Positions 44,324 through 53,108 of a DNA stretch of 64,000 nucleotides are shown piece by piece. Source of the DNA: Rhizobium rhododendri. Lineage in GTDB: Bacteria; Pseudomonadota; Alphaproteobacteria; Rhizobiales; Rhizobiaceae. Under the pieces are notes generated by a model that had not been told where the DNA came from, searched no databases, and was given only the letters and a program-made list of their open reading frames with translations. The stretch spans positions 868,001-932,000 of the forward strand of contig NZ_CP117268.1 in assembly GCF_007000325.2 (NCBI RefSeq). The letters are read 5' to 3'. Within the stretch, counting starts at the first letter, position 1. Every line of letters starts with the position of its first letter. The translations under genes and the position numbers were made by a program.

Positions 44324-44557
44324 ATGACGTCATGGCCAGCTATCGACAAGATGAGCAAAGCTCGTAGAGCATCTCTGATCATTCTGAGCAGCATTGGCCT
44401 TCTGCTCGCAGGAGTGCTGGGTTTTCATCTAGCGGGTGTAGTCGCAATGATCCTATTTGCCCCGCTTGGTGCATTAATAGGACTGATACTAGGAAGCGCT
44501 ACGTTCCGAGGCGTTGCCGAACTCATTGGAGAACTTCTCAAGGTCGCCTTCTTGTAG
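44324..44557 (+). CDS. Small membrane protein, glycine-rich helices
   Basis: About 77 residues from ATG 44324 (a TTG at 44306 also possible). Two adjoining membrane helices: IILSSIGLLLAGVLGFHLAG and VAMILFAPLGALIGLILG, rich in Gly like glycine-zipper proteins. No family is assigned. Confidence 0.45.
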   Translation: MTSWPAIDKMSKARRASLIILSSIGLLLAGVLGFHLAGVVAMILFAPLGALIGLILGSATFRGVAELIGELLKVAFL

Positions 44558-44698
44558 CAGGCGTAATTTAACCCGTGAGTGAGTGTCCCCCTGTTGTCGT
44601 GCATCGAGGCCGCTCGCACAGCCCTGTGCTTAAAATGCAATTCTTGATATTCCCTAGATGATTTTTGGGAGGTTACGTCGCAATTTTTAAGGAATTTA

Positions 44699-44997
44699 TT
44701 GCTAAGACCCAGTCGACGGCCGGAAGGAGAGAGGGATGAATTCTATCCGGTAGTATTCTATATTTTCGTGTTGCTATTTTTCGTTGTGAGCGTTGCAAAC
44801 AGAATCCGCCAGCTGCGTCAAGTTATTGGCTGGCTCCCCATTAAAGGCACGATCATCAGCAGCGACCACAAACTGAGGGGTGAAGCTGCCGAACTTTACA
44901 TCGACGTGAAGTACACCGTTGACGGTATAGATCGCTATGGTTTTCGTCTGGATACCCACTCCTCGCCGCTTTGCGGTACCACTGTCCTGATCGATCA
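44699..44997 (+). pseudogene. Broken DUF3592-like gene
   Basis: A paralogue of the gene at 42897: membrane helix VVFYIFVLLFFVVSVANRIR, then GWLPIKGTIISSDHKLR, LYIDVKYTVDGIDRYGFRLD and GTTVLIDQ. It breaks off where PxYPxR would follow, because the convergent GFA gene ends there. At the 5' end, GAAGGAGAGAGGG and ATG at 44736 lie in a different frame that stops after five codons, so the start is also frameshifted. Confidence 0.6.
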
Positions 44998-45486
44998 ACA
45001 GGCCTGCGCCGTGCCGCGAGCCGGATTTTCTTCCGCAACAATGTGCTCGTCATATTGCGGCAGATCATCGGTGATGGTGAACCACGGCGCTTTCGAACCA
45101 ACGAAGATATGGGCTGTGGGCCGAATGGACGGATCGTCTACGAGGGTTCCCATGGCGATATGGGCAAATGTCCCATCGCGGACGACCGCGAACAGAAATG
45201 AGCCGCAGCGACCGCACCTCTGGTCGCGCCACGCCTCGGCGTCGATGACCTTGATATCATCCTGCCCGCTGGTGACGGACAGCTTGTCACGCTCTATCCC
45301 GGCTAGGGGTTTGAAAGCCGCGCCGGTTGCCCGGCGGCAGACTGAACAATGGCAATTGACGGCGAAAGTGAATTCGTCTGCCACCCGATAGGTCACCGAA
45401 CCGCATTGGCATGATCCTGCAAGATGGTGACTTTTTGCCAATTCTAAATGCGTCACGTAGCGAAACCCCTGCGCAATGGTTGGCAA
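44995..45486 (-). CDS. GFA family protein
   Basis: A 163-residue protein of the GFA (glutathione-dependent formaldehyde-activating-like) family, a zinc-binding fold whose cellular substrates are mostly unknown. Zinc ligands are in GSCQCGSVTY, NCHCSVCRRATGAAF and RCGRCGSFLF, giving the C-x-C, C-x-C-x2-C and C-x2-C pattern. A GTG at about 45450 (VTHLELA) would give a start closer to the family norm. Its C-terminal end overlaps the site where the DUF3592 gene was cut off, suggesting it arrived with a rearrangement. Confidence 0.88.
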   Translation of the reverse strand: MPTIAQGFRYVTHLELAKSHHLAGSCQCGSVTYRVADEFTFAVNCHCSVCRRATGAAFKPLAGIERDKLSVTSGQDDIKVIDAEAWRDQRCGRCGSFLFAVVRDGTFAHIAMGTLVDDPSIRPTAHIFVGSKAPWFTITDDLPQYDEHIVAEENPARGTAQAC

Positions 45487-45548
45487 CGACTAGCATATAA
45501 TGAGCAATTCGCACAGTCGCATGGGGATCGCTAGTCTCGTGTTTGGCG

Positions 45549-45580
45549 TGTCCGGTCTCGGCCCAAAGCGGCCATCGACA
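45549..45580. repeat. Dispersed GGCC-core repeat, copy 6
   Basis: TGTCCGGTCTCGGCCCAAAG then CGGCCATCGACA. The right arm is intact, the left arm altered. Confidence 0.65.
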
Positions 45581-45666
45581 CTCACTTTATTTTTCATTTT
45601 TCCGAGTCTTGCAATATCCTCAACTCTCGATTTCATTGCCACACTAAAGTGATCTGGGAGACACTG

Positions 45667-47067
45667 ATGACCGAAGCGGAACGCGTCGATCAACTGTTCG
45701 AGGCTTGGAACACTAAAGATTCTCCCGGCTGCGCGGTTGCAGTCATGCGGGATGGCGAGGTTATCTATAAGCGCGGCTTTGGCATGGCCAATCTGGGCCA
45801 TGGTGTCGCGATCGGGCCGTCCACCGTCTTTCATTCAGCATCCGTCTCCAAGCAGTTCACGGCATTTGCCATACTGCTGCTGTCGGCCGAAAGGAAAATT
45901 GTCACTTGATGATGCGGTGCATTTATACGTGCCCAGCCTGCCTGATTTTGGCGTGCCGATCACTCTGCGGCACCTCATGCGGCATACGAGCGGCCTGCGC
46001 GATCACTGGGAATTGCTTAGCCTCGCCGGCTGGCGATACTCCAAGGATTTGATTACCGATGACGACATCCTTGCCGTCGTCTCCCGCCAGCAGGACCTGA
46101 ATTTCCAGCCGGGCGACGAATACCTCTATTGCAACACCGGATATGCCCTGGTGGCGCAGGTCTTGAAGACGGTAAGTGGCCAGTCGCTGCGGGTCTTTAC
46201 CTCGGCACGGATTTTCGAACCGCTCGGCATGAGCAACACGTTCTTCCGAGACAATTACGCCGAGGTCATCAGGAATGTGGCCGAGGGCTATGTGGATACG
46301 GAGCGGGGTGTGGAGATTTCCGACACCAATTTGGACACCGTGGGCGCGACCAGCCTTTTGACGACGGTCGAAGATCTCGCGCTCTGGGACGAAGATTTCT
46401 ACCATCACCGCGTCGGAGGGCCTGCCATCATTGCTCGAATGGTCGATCGTGGACGGCTGAACGACGGCAGTGACATCGACTATGCCTCGCGTCTCGGCCT
46501 CGGTACCCATCGCGGCCTGGCGATCGTCGAACAACCGGCGGCGACGCCGGCTTCCGCTCCGATATCATCCGCTTTCCCGAGCAGCATTTCTCGGTGGCGA
46601 TCCTTGCCAATCTCGGGTCGATCGTGCCGAGCAACCTCGCACGGGGGATCGCCGATATCTATCTGGCACATCTGTTGCAGCCGGTGCCAGAGCAAGTGCC
46701 GAACACGTTCCCGCAACCCTACGCCCATGCATTGGAACTGCTTACCGGCTATTACACCGAACCCTAACTGGCCGGCCGCGTTGCCCGCCTTGTGGCGCAT
46801 AAGGGGAAGCTACTGATAGGCTATTACAGCCAGCATGGCACCTATCGTCCGGTCGAAAACGACATGCCCTACAGCGTGAAAGTTCAGGAGGCGGGGCTGG
46901 TATTTAAATCCGTGAAATCCCGAGAAGTAGCACTGACAGCCGTCGCTCCGGACCATTTTCTCGGTAACGGCGACCGGTTCACCTTCACCCGCGATGGAGA
47001 AGGCCGGGTCACCGGCATGCTGATGAACGGCGGCCGTATTCGCAATTTCCGCTTCGAGCGGCTTTGA
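45667..47067 (+). pseudogene. Frameshifted serine hydrolase (beta-lactamase/PBP-like)
   Basis: Joining frames gives a complete class C beta-lactamase-like hydrolase. The first segment carries the S-x-x-K motif SASVSKQFTAFAILLL. An extra A in the run near 45891 shifts the frame to GKLSLDDAVHLYVPSLPDFG, then RHLMRHTSGLRDHWEL and the Y-x-N motif YLYCNTGYALVAQVL. A missing base near 46533 shifts again to FPEQHFSVAILANLGSIVPS. A TAA at 46765 interrupts before the C-terminal domain GRVARLVAHKGKLLIGYYSQ, which runs on to 47067. Three independent lesions rule out sequencing error as the sole cause. The intact ancestor was probably an esterase or peptidase. Confidence 0.88.
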
Positions 47068-47172
47068 AGCGATCGCAGAGGCGAATTGGGGAAGACCGCT
47101 GTTGGCGCTATCCGGCGTGACAGCATTCCTCAGGGCATCATCTATATCGGAGTGGAGAGTGCAACTGACCGA

Positions 47173-47883
47173 TTAATTTTTGGCCAGTCCCTTTGGCCGC
47201 AACAAATACAATGCATATAAAAAATTGGGTAGCAGGAAAAGCGGAGCTACAAAGGCGTATGCTGGCAGTGGCTGATTTGGGCTCCCGCCACCGGTATGGC
47301 ACGCAACCAGCAGCAGCAAACAATCCCACACGGCATGCAGAAGTATGACCGGATAAAGCGAACCAGTTCTCAAACGAAGCGCCATCAACATGAAGCCAGT
47401 CTGAAACGCCGCCACTGCCTGAAGGGTTGCGACTGTCCATTGCGCAGTCGCTAAAGCATTCAGGACGTGAACGAACCCGAAAAGTCCACAACACACCCAG
47501 AGGGATGGCCATAGCCTGAGCTTCGAACGCAGCCCGCTGAACAATATTCCCCGGAACATCACTTCCTCAGACATACCGACAAAAACCGTGTTGATGCCTA
47601 TGAAAATCGCGCTTCGCAGCGGCGGCAATCCGACTATTGCCATTAGGACCCCAAGTGCGGCCATGTAGACCATGGGTAGCCAACTCAGCTTGAGCGCCGT
47701 TCTCACCGAGAATGCAGAAAAACCCAGGTCCCACCACCGGAACGTGGAGATTACTATCGCCAGGAAAACCACTGCGAAGACCATTGGCCACGCGATGCCT
47801 TGGCCGACAAATTTGACCACCGAACGTTCGCTGCCCGCGCTTAAATGCCCAGCGACCCCCATTATCACGAGCCATCCCAGCAA
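47173..47883 (-). CDS. CPBP family intramembrane protease
   Basis: A protein of about 236 residues, multi-spanning, with the CPBP/CAAX-protease motifs: SEEVMFRGILF (EExxxR, metal and catalytic Glu), FGFVHVLNALA (FxxxH) and ILLHAVWDCLL (HxxxD/N). Bacterial members cleave peptides or are immunity proteins for bacteriocins; the role here is unknown. The start is uncertain: no ATG precedes the first helix, so a TTG at 47883 is given, and homology might extend some 25 codons upstream. It is divergent from the phosphodiester glycosidase gene. Confidence 0.85.
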   Translation of the reverse strand: MLGWLVIMGVAGHLSAGSERSVVKFVGQGIAWPMVFAVVFLAIVISTFRWWDLGFSAFSVRTALKLSWLPMVYMAALGVLMAIVGLPPLRSAIFIGINTVFVGMSEEVMFRGILFSGLRSKLRLWPSLWVCCGLFGFVHVLNALATAQWTVATLQAVAAFQTGFMLMALRLRTGSLYPVILLHAVWDCLLLLVACHTGGGSPNQPLPAYAFVAPLFLLPNFLYALYLLRPKGLAKN

Positions 47884-48114
47884 TGTCGCCAGAGATAGCT
47901 GGAGCCGGTAGCGAACCCCGATACGCTTGAAATATTCGATCCTGAAAATGGGGTTTCCGTTCTTTTCCAGATGCTGAAAGTTTCACGTTCGATGATGAAT
48001 CCGATTCGCGGAGAAGGAGCAAATGACGCACTATTGCGACTGCCGCTTTCTAAACATAAATCGGCCACCAGTGTACTGCAGACGCCATATCCAGTCTCCG
48101 CTGAGGAATACCCT

Positions 48115-49086
48115 TTGAAGTACAAACTGCCACTCGCCATTGCCGCGTCTGCCATCGTTTTTCTTGGCGTAGGTATCGGATACATCTGGGATCGAAACGG
48201 AGCCTACGGGTTCAATACCATCCTGAGACGAGGCGGAACCTACTGGATCACCATCGAAAAAGACGATCCTCGGCTTTCTCCGTCGATGCGTTTGGCTCTT
48301 CAGGACAATCCCCCAATCGGTATCGCTGGCGCTTACGAGTGGCGGGAGGTAGAACCTGGGTACGAGGTCGCCGAGATGCCCGTGATTGCAGACGGGAAGG
48401 AAGCCGACCGCGTTCTTCTCAACCGGATCGATCCCACCCGGTTCAAGTTCATCGCCCGCAATGCTCCAGCTGGCGACAAGGGCATAGACGAATGGGAAAA
48501 AGCACTGCCGAATGCCGTGCTCATCGTCAACGGGAGCTACTTCGACCTCCACGCGCTTCCAGACACTCCGATCATCAGTGAAGGCGTCGCGATGGGGCCA
48601 ACGACATACGATGCCAAGGCCGGAGCATTCGTGGCGAGCGACGGCACGGCGGATATTAAGGAACTTGCCGACCAGCCTTGGCAGACCGCCATTTCCGGGT
48701 CGACCAACGCAATGGTCTCGTATCCCCTGTTGATTGGAACTGACGGGCAGACGCATGTACCGACAACAAGCAAATGGCTCGCGAACCGAACCTTCGTTGG
48801 GAAGGACGGCGCTGGCAGGATTATAGTCGGCACCACAAAGGAAGCCTTTTTCCCGCTCGCGACCCTTGCCAAATTCCTGAAGTCTTCGCAGCTCGACCTG
48901 AAGGTCGCGCTGAACTTCGACGGGGGGCCTATCGCCTGTCAGAGCGTTAGACTGAATGGCTTCGCGCGAAAGTTCTATGCAAAGTGGGAATCGCAGTGGC
49001 ATGAAGACAAAGTAACCCTGCTGCGCTGGCCATTTCCCAATGCCTCGTGGGCAATGCCAATGATCCTCGAAGTGGAGAGACGTTAG
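48115..49086 (+). CDS. Phosphodiester glycosidase (NAGPA-like) family protein
   Basis: A protein of 323 residues from TTG 48115 (GAGGAA upstream), or 371 if a start at 47971 is used. The N-terminal helix KLPLAIAASAIVFLGVGIGY anchors it, with the rest in the periplasm. The NAGPA domain is shown by NAVLIVNGSYFDLHALPDTP, SEGVAMGPTTYD, GKDGAGRIIVGTTKEAFFPL and VALNFDGGPIACQSVRLNG. Family members remove GlcNAc from phosphodiesters or modify exopolysaccharide; the substrate is unknown. Confidence 0.85.
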   Translation: MKYKLPLAIAASAIVFLGVGIGYIWDRNGAYGFNTILRRGGTYWITIEKDDPRLSPSMRLALQDNPPIGIAGAYEWREVEPGYEVAEMPVIADGKEADRVLLNRIDPTRFKFIARNAPAGDKGIDEWEKALPNAVLIVNGSYFDLHALPDTPIISEGVAMGPTTYDAKAGAFVASDGTADIKELADQPWQTAISGSTNAMVSYPLLIGTDGQTHVPTTSKWLANRTFVGKDGAGRIIVGTTKEAFFPLATLAKFLKSSQLDLKVALNFDGGPIACQSVRLNGFARKFYAKWESQWHEDKVTLLRWPFPNASWAMPMILEVERR

Positions 49087-49209
49087 GCAAGTCTCGGAGA
49101 CTTCCACATTGTCGGCGGACGGACCATTAAAGCTTATGCACCGCAATACAGATCAGATGCACGATACCGACGGAGCGATATAGTGATCTGCGCAGCGATG
49201 AGGAGCAAA

Positions 49210-49241
49210 ACGACTACTGTCGGCCCGAAGCGGCCACTCGA
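49210..49241. repeat. Dispersed GGCC-core repeat, copy 7
   Basis: ACGACTACTGTCGGCCCGAA then GCGGCCACTCGA. Core and right arm intact, left arm altered. Confidence 0.65.
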
Positions 49242-49341
49242 CCCAGGGCATCCGTTTGCTATACGGTCGGACAACAACCCACACCGGACGCAACGAATGC
49301 CCTATGGGATCAGTGTGAAATGCTGCAACGCTACAGCGGTT

Positions 49342-49592
49342 GAATCAGGAACCTATGGGAGGAAGCGAGCATCTTCGAGCCTTCCGCCTCCATGCAGGAA
49401 TTAGGGTATCCGCCCCATCTGACGCTTGCAGTTCTAACTGAACGGCCAGTCGACATCAGCATGATCATGACGGCGGTGTTTTCAACGCAAGAGAAGCTGT
49501 CAATTACTTTTGACGCTGTGAATTATTTCGATAATGACCTTATGGTTCTATGGGCAAAACCCGTTCGTGGAAGAGTGATCTTCCTGATCTAA
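49342..49592 (+). pseudogene. Fragment of a 2'-5' RNA-ligase-like (2H) protein
   Basis: The frame reads LWEEASIFEPSASMQELGYP then PHLTLAVL, a typical first H-x-T motif of 2H phosphoesterases, and ends VLWAKPVRGRVIFLI. A stop lies just upstream (49339) and the second H-x-T half is missing, so both ends are lost. It overlaps the 3' end of the convergent GNAT gene. Confidence 0.6.
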
Positions 49593-50087
49593 CCGCATCA
49601 GGACCTCACCGGCAGAGATGTCGCCGCCTGCCTCTGGAGGACCCGCTTTCCATTCGCGAAACCCTGCGGCTACGTAGAGCAGCCTAGCTCGCCGGTTCGA
49701 GAACGTGACCGCCAGCACGATGGTTGGAGATCGCTCAAATGCATGAAAGATCGCAGCCTGAAGAAGCTGTCTGGATCGTCCAGATCGGCGAGCGTGAGTC
49801 CTCAGGTACATGCCCGAGAGGACGGCGACTTCGTTGCCGGCTGTGGTTTGGCGCAAATCTAATGCCACCGCTCCCGAGAGCCAGCCGCCGTGATCGAAAC
49901 CTCCGAGAACCAAGCTGGTAGACAGACGATTGAGATACCATTGGTCGGATCGAGCGAATTCTTGTTCCGCGGCGATCCCGAACTCCTCCGGACATTCCAT
50001 AACAGCTTCCTGTCGGATGTCTCGATAGGACGGCAAGTGGCGGTAGCCCAGCCGGCGGATTTCGAACAGAGTTTCCGTCGCTTGCAT
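49548..50087 (-). CDS. GNAT family N-acetyltransferase
   Basis: A 179-residue acetyltransferase from ATG 50087, with GGGAGGG upstream (the frame is open further). The GNAT core has AVLSGMYLRTHARRSGRSRQ then LLQAAIFHAF, where R-x-x-G-x-S replaces the usual Q/R-x-x-G-x-G/A acetyl-CoA loop, and SNRRARLLYVAAGFREW (the N-x-A-x-x-x-Y-x-x-x-G-F pattern). The substrate is unknown. It stands alone between a 2H fragment and the sulfonate operon. Confidence 0.85.
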   Translation of the reverse strand: MQATETLFEIRRLGYRHLPSYRDIRQEAVMECPEEFGIAAEQEFARSDQWYLNRLSTSLVLGGFDHGGWLSGAVALDLRQTTAGNEVAVLSGMYLRTHARRSGRSRQLLQAAIFHAFERSPTIVLAVTFSNRRARLLYVAAGFREWKAGPPEAGGDISAGEVLMRLDQEDHSSTNGFCP

Positions 50088-50447
50088 TCGACGCCCTCCC
50101 ATTGGCGTTAACGAGCAGCGTACCACAGATATTCGTGCGGATCGGAAGAACGCAATACCTTCCGGTCGCGCCATCGTGACCAATGCGATCTGGTGGAACA
50201 CTTAGAATGGTGGTTGGTTGCCCGCATGACCCTCAAGCGAACAGGACCAAGCCGTGCCTTAAGCGCCATTACGTTTGCCAACTTGCGACCGAACGTAAGT
50301 CGTTTGGATGGCGAACGTCCGGAACAGCCAACCTCGATCCTAAGGCTGGCATAATATTCTACATGCTTAGCATTTAATGGCATGGGCTTCCTCGTACTCC
50401 CGCGACTTGCGGCTATCGTTTGAACCGACGATCGGTAGGAGACGACC

Positions 50448-51464
50448 ATGGCATCAACTTTTCAGAAACTGAACCTCACCGTGGCTGCCTCCTCGCTTGC
50501 TTTGATCGCCGCCGGACAGGTCTTTGCAGATGCGCTACCTACCGAAGTGCCCAATGGAACCGTCATTGTGATCGGCGACCAGAACGAGCAGCTCCAGACG
50601 CTGATGACGGCTTCGGGTGAACAGGACAGGCTCTCCTCAAAGGCCACGTACGCGAACTTCCTCGGCGGCCCGGCTATTCTTGAAGCTTTCCGGGCGGATG
50701 CGCTCGACGTTGCGACGGTCGGCAACGTGCCGCCGATCCAGGCGCAGGCCGCGGGTCAGGAAGTCCCCATCGTCGCAGCCGTCAAGATCGCCGAGACTGA
50801 CTACGAGTTTGCGGTGCGGCCCGGTCTGAAGATCGACACCCTCGAGCAGCTCAAGGGCAAGAAGATTGCCTATGCCGAAGGAAGCGGTCGTCAGGCATTC
50901 GTCCTTAACGCGCTCAAGGCCGCTGGACTGACCCGCGACGACGTCGAGCTTATCCCGCTCCGTGTGGCCGACTTCCCTGATGCGATCCGGACGGGACAGG
51001 TGGATGTGGCTTCGCTCAACGAACCGCATTATTCCCGCTACCTCTCAGATTACAAAGACCAGCAGGCCAGCGCCATTCCCCACTCCCAGCACGACCGCTT
51101 GCCCCGTGGCGTCTCATATCTCTACGCGGGCGGCGACTCCTTGAAGAATCCGGCCAAGGCGGCCGCGATCCGCGATTTCGTGGCGCATTTCGTCCTCGCC
51201 ACTCAATGGCAGAACACCCATCCGGCCGAGTGGGTCGATGCCTACTACGTCAAGGGCCAGCACCTGACGAAGACGCAGGGCGACGCCATCGTCGCCAGCC
51301 AGGGCAAGGCCACCCTTCCCTCGCTGACAAGCCTCATTCCTTATCAGCAGAGCCTGATCAACGTCATCTATGATGCAGGCGACCTGCCAAAAAGGCTCGA
51401 CGCCAAGGCGGAGTTCGACATTCGTTTCGACGAGGTCATCGCTCAGGGCGAGAAGTCCAACTAG
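50448..51464 (+). CDS. Sulfonate-type ABC substrate-binding protein
   Basis: A 338-residue periplasmic binding protein of the SsuA/TauA/NrtA family. The signal peptide is LNLTVAASSLALIAAGQVFA. The mature protein has VIVIGDQNEQLQTLMTASGE, GGPAILEAFRADALDVATVG (the family's domain that positions the ligand) and LKGKKIAYAEGSGRQAFVLN. It captures aliphatic sulfonates, or a similar organosulfur or nitrogen compound, for the importer encoded downstream. GTAGGAG precedes the ATG. Confidence 0.9.
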   Translation: MASTFQKLNLTVAASSLALIAAGQVFADALPTEVPNGTVIVIGDQNEQLQTLMTASGEQDRLSSKATYANFLGGPAILEAFRADALDVATVGNVPPIQAQAAGQEVPIVAAVKIAETDYEFAVRPGLKIDTLEQLKGKKIAYAEGSGRQAFVLNALKAAGLTRDDVELIPLRVADFPDAIRTGQVDVASLNEPHYSRYLSDYKDQQASAIPHSQHDRLPRGVSYLYAGGDSLKNPAKAAAIRDFVAHFVLATQWQNTHPAEWVDAYYVKGQHLTKTQGDAIVASQGKATLPSLTSLIPYQQSLINVIYDAGDLPKRLDAKAEFDIRFDEVIAQGEKSN

Positions 51465-51474
51465 GAGATCTGGA

Positions 51475-52320
51475 ATGGGTTCAGTACCGGCAATAGGTCC
51501 ACTTCGCATCCAGCGCGGGTCGCCGTCGAAGAACGCCGCCAAGCGATCGGCGCTGACGCCACGTGTCCTTGGACCGGGCGGTCTTCTGGTCGCGCCACTG
51601 GTCCTGTTGCTGGTATGGGAGCTCGCCTCACGGACAGGAATCCTTCCTCAGCGCCTCCTCGCAGCTCCCTCGACCGCATTGGCGTCTGGCTGGGACCTTG
51701 CTCTCAACGGCACTCTCTGGAAAGCATTCTATGCATCGGCATTACGGGCATATTCCGGCCTTGCCATTGGTGTCGCCGCTGGCGTCGTTCTCGCTCTTCT
51801 TTCCGGACTGACCCGCGCCGGAGAGGCGTCTATCGACGGCATTGTGCAGATCAAGCGCGCCATCCCCACGCTTGCACTCATTCCCTTGGCAATTCTTTGG
51901 CTCGGTATCGGCGAAACGATGAAGATTGCCATCATCAGCCTCAGCGTCATGATACCGGTCTATCTCAACACGCATGCGGGGCTGCGCGGGATCGATCTCC
52001 GCTTCGTCGAGCTGGCGCGCACGGTACGGCTCGACCGAAAGACTTTCGTTCGCAGGGTCGCCCTGCCAGGCGCGTTGCCGAGCTTCTTCACCGGGCTTCG
52101 TCTTGCCGTGACTACATGCTGGACGACTCTGATCGTCCTCGAGCAGATCAATACCACGAACGGCATCGGCTACATGATGAGCCGGGCACGCGACTACGGG
52201 CAGACCGACATCATCGTGCTCGGCCTCGTCATCTATGCCGTGCTGGGCCTCGCATCGGATGCGGTCGTCCGCGCAATCGAGCGCCGCGCTCTCAGATACA
52301 GGAAAGTCATCGGATCATGA
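51475..52320 (+). CDS. Sulfonate-type ABC permease
   Basis: A 281-residue SsuC/TauC-type permease with about six membrane helices (LLVAPLVLLLVWELASRTG first) and the docking loop VELARTVRLDRKTFVRRVAL then PGALPSF. The start at 51475 (TAGGAG upstream) lies 10 bp after the binding-protein stop. It overlaps the ATPase gene by ATGA. It forms the channel as a homodimer. Confidence 0.92.
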   Translation: MGSVPAIGPLRIQRGSPSKNAAKRSALTPRVLGPGGLLVAPLVLLLVWELASRTGILPQRLLAAPSTALASGWDLALNGTLWKAFYASALRAYSGLAIGVAAGVVLALLSGLTRAGEASIDGIVQIKRAIPTLALIPLAILWLGIGETMKIAIISLSVMIPVYLNTHAGLRGIDLRFVELARTVRLDRKTFVRRVALPGALPSFFTGLRLAVTTCWTTLIVLEQINTTNGIGYMMSRARDYGQTDIIVLGLVIYAVLGLASDAVVRAIERRALRYRKVIGS

Positions 52321-53093
52321 GTGTCGTATCGATTTCTCATCCTGTCACCAGACGTTCCCCCGTCGAGCGGCCTGCCTTTCCAGTCGCCGTCAGGACAGAC
52401 CGGCTTAGCAGGAGCTTTGCCGGTCGGACCGTCCTCAACGACGTCTCCCTCGAGGTCACAGCAGGCGAATTCGTCGCACTCATCGGTAGGAGCGGCTGCG
52501 GAAAGAGCACTCTGCTGAGGGCGCTTGCGAGCCTCGATGACGATGCCGACGGCGACGGCGAGCTAGCCGTCCCGGAAAACGTCTCGGTGCTCTTCCAGGA
52601 CGCGCGTCTTCTTCCTTGGGAGTCTGTCGTGACAAACGTCGGCCTTGGGCTGGACGCCGTACCCCGCAAAGAACTCGCCGAGCGCAGCCTCAAGGCACTT
52701 TCCGACGTCGGCCTGTCCGCCCGCGCCGATGCCTGGCCCGGAACGCTTTCGGGCGGCGAGGCGCAGCGTGTGGCTCTGGCGCGAGCTCTGGCACGGCAGC
52801 CCGCTCTTCTGCTGGCCGACGAGCCGTTTGGAGCGCTCGACGCACTCACTCGTCTTCGAATGCAGGACCTCCTCCTCAAGCTGGTATCCGAACAGCGGCC
52901 AACCGTGCTGCTGGTCACCCATGACGTTGAGGAGGCACTCGTGCTGGCCGACCGGGTGCTAGTGATGGACAGCGGGCAGATCATCAACGAGGTCAGGGTC
53001 TCGCTGCCGCGTCCGCGCCGGAGATCCGAAAAGGCTTTCGAAGAGATGCGCGAGCGGCTTCTGTCCGCTCTCGGCGTCGACCAGTTCCACTGA
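52317..53093 (+). CDS. Sulfonate-type ABC ATPase
   Basis: A 258-residue SsuB/TauB-type ATPase. Walker A is GRSGCGKSTLLRALAS, the Q-loop VLFQDARLLPWESV, signature LSGGEAQRVALARAL, Walker B ALLLADEPFGALDAL, and the H-loop VLLVTHDVEEALVLAD. The frame is open to 51615 but the true start is the ATG that overlaps the permease stop. It energises the importer. Confidence 0.93.
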   Translation: MSVVSISHPVTRRSPVERPAFPVAVRTDRLSRSFAGRTVLNDVSLEVTAGEFVALIGRSGCGKSTLLRALASLDDDADGDGELAVPENVSVLFQDARLLPWESVVTNVGLGLDAVPRKELAERSLKALSDVGLSARADAWPGTLSGGEAQRVALARALARQPALLLADEPFGALDALTRLRMQDLLLKLVSEQRPTVLLVTHDVEEALVLADRVLVMDSGQIINEVRVSLPRPRRRSEKAFEEMRERLLSALGVDQFH

Positions 53094-53108
53094 GCGGAGG
53101 AGACCTCC

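Noticed and set aside
47971..48114. N-terminal extension of the phosphodiester glycosidase to 47971
   Set aside because: The membrane anchor would sit 50 residues in, while the TTG at 48115 has a good ribosome-binding site just before the anchor. I keep it as an alternative only.
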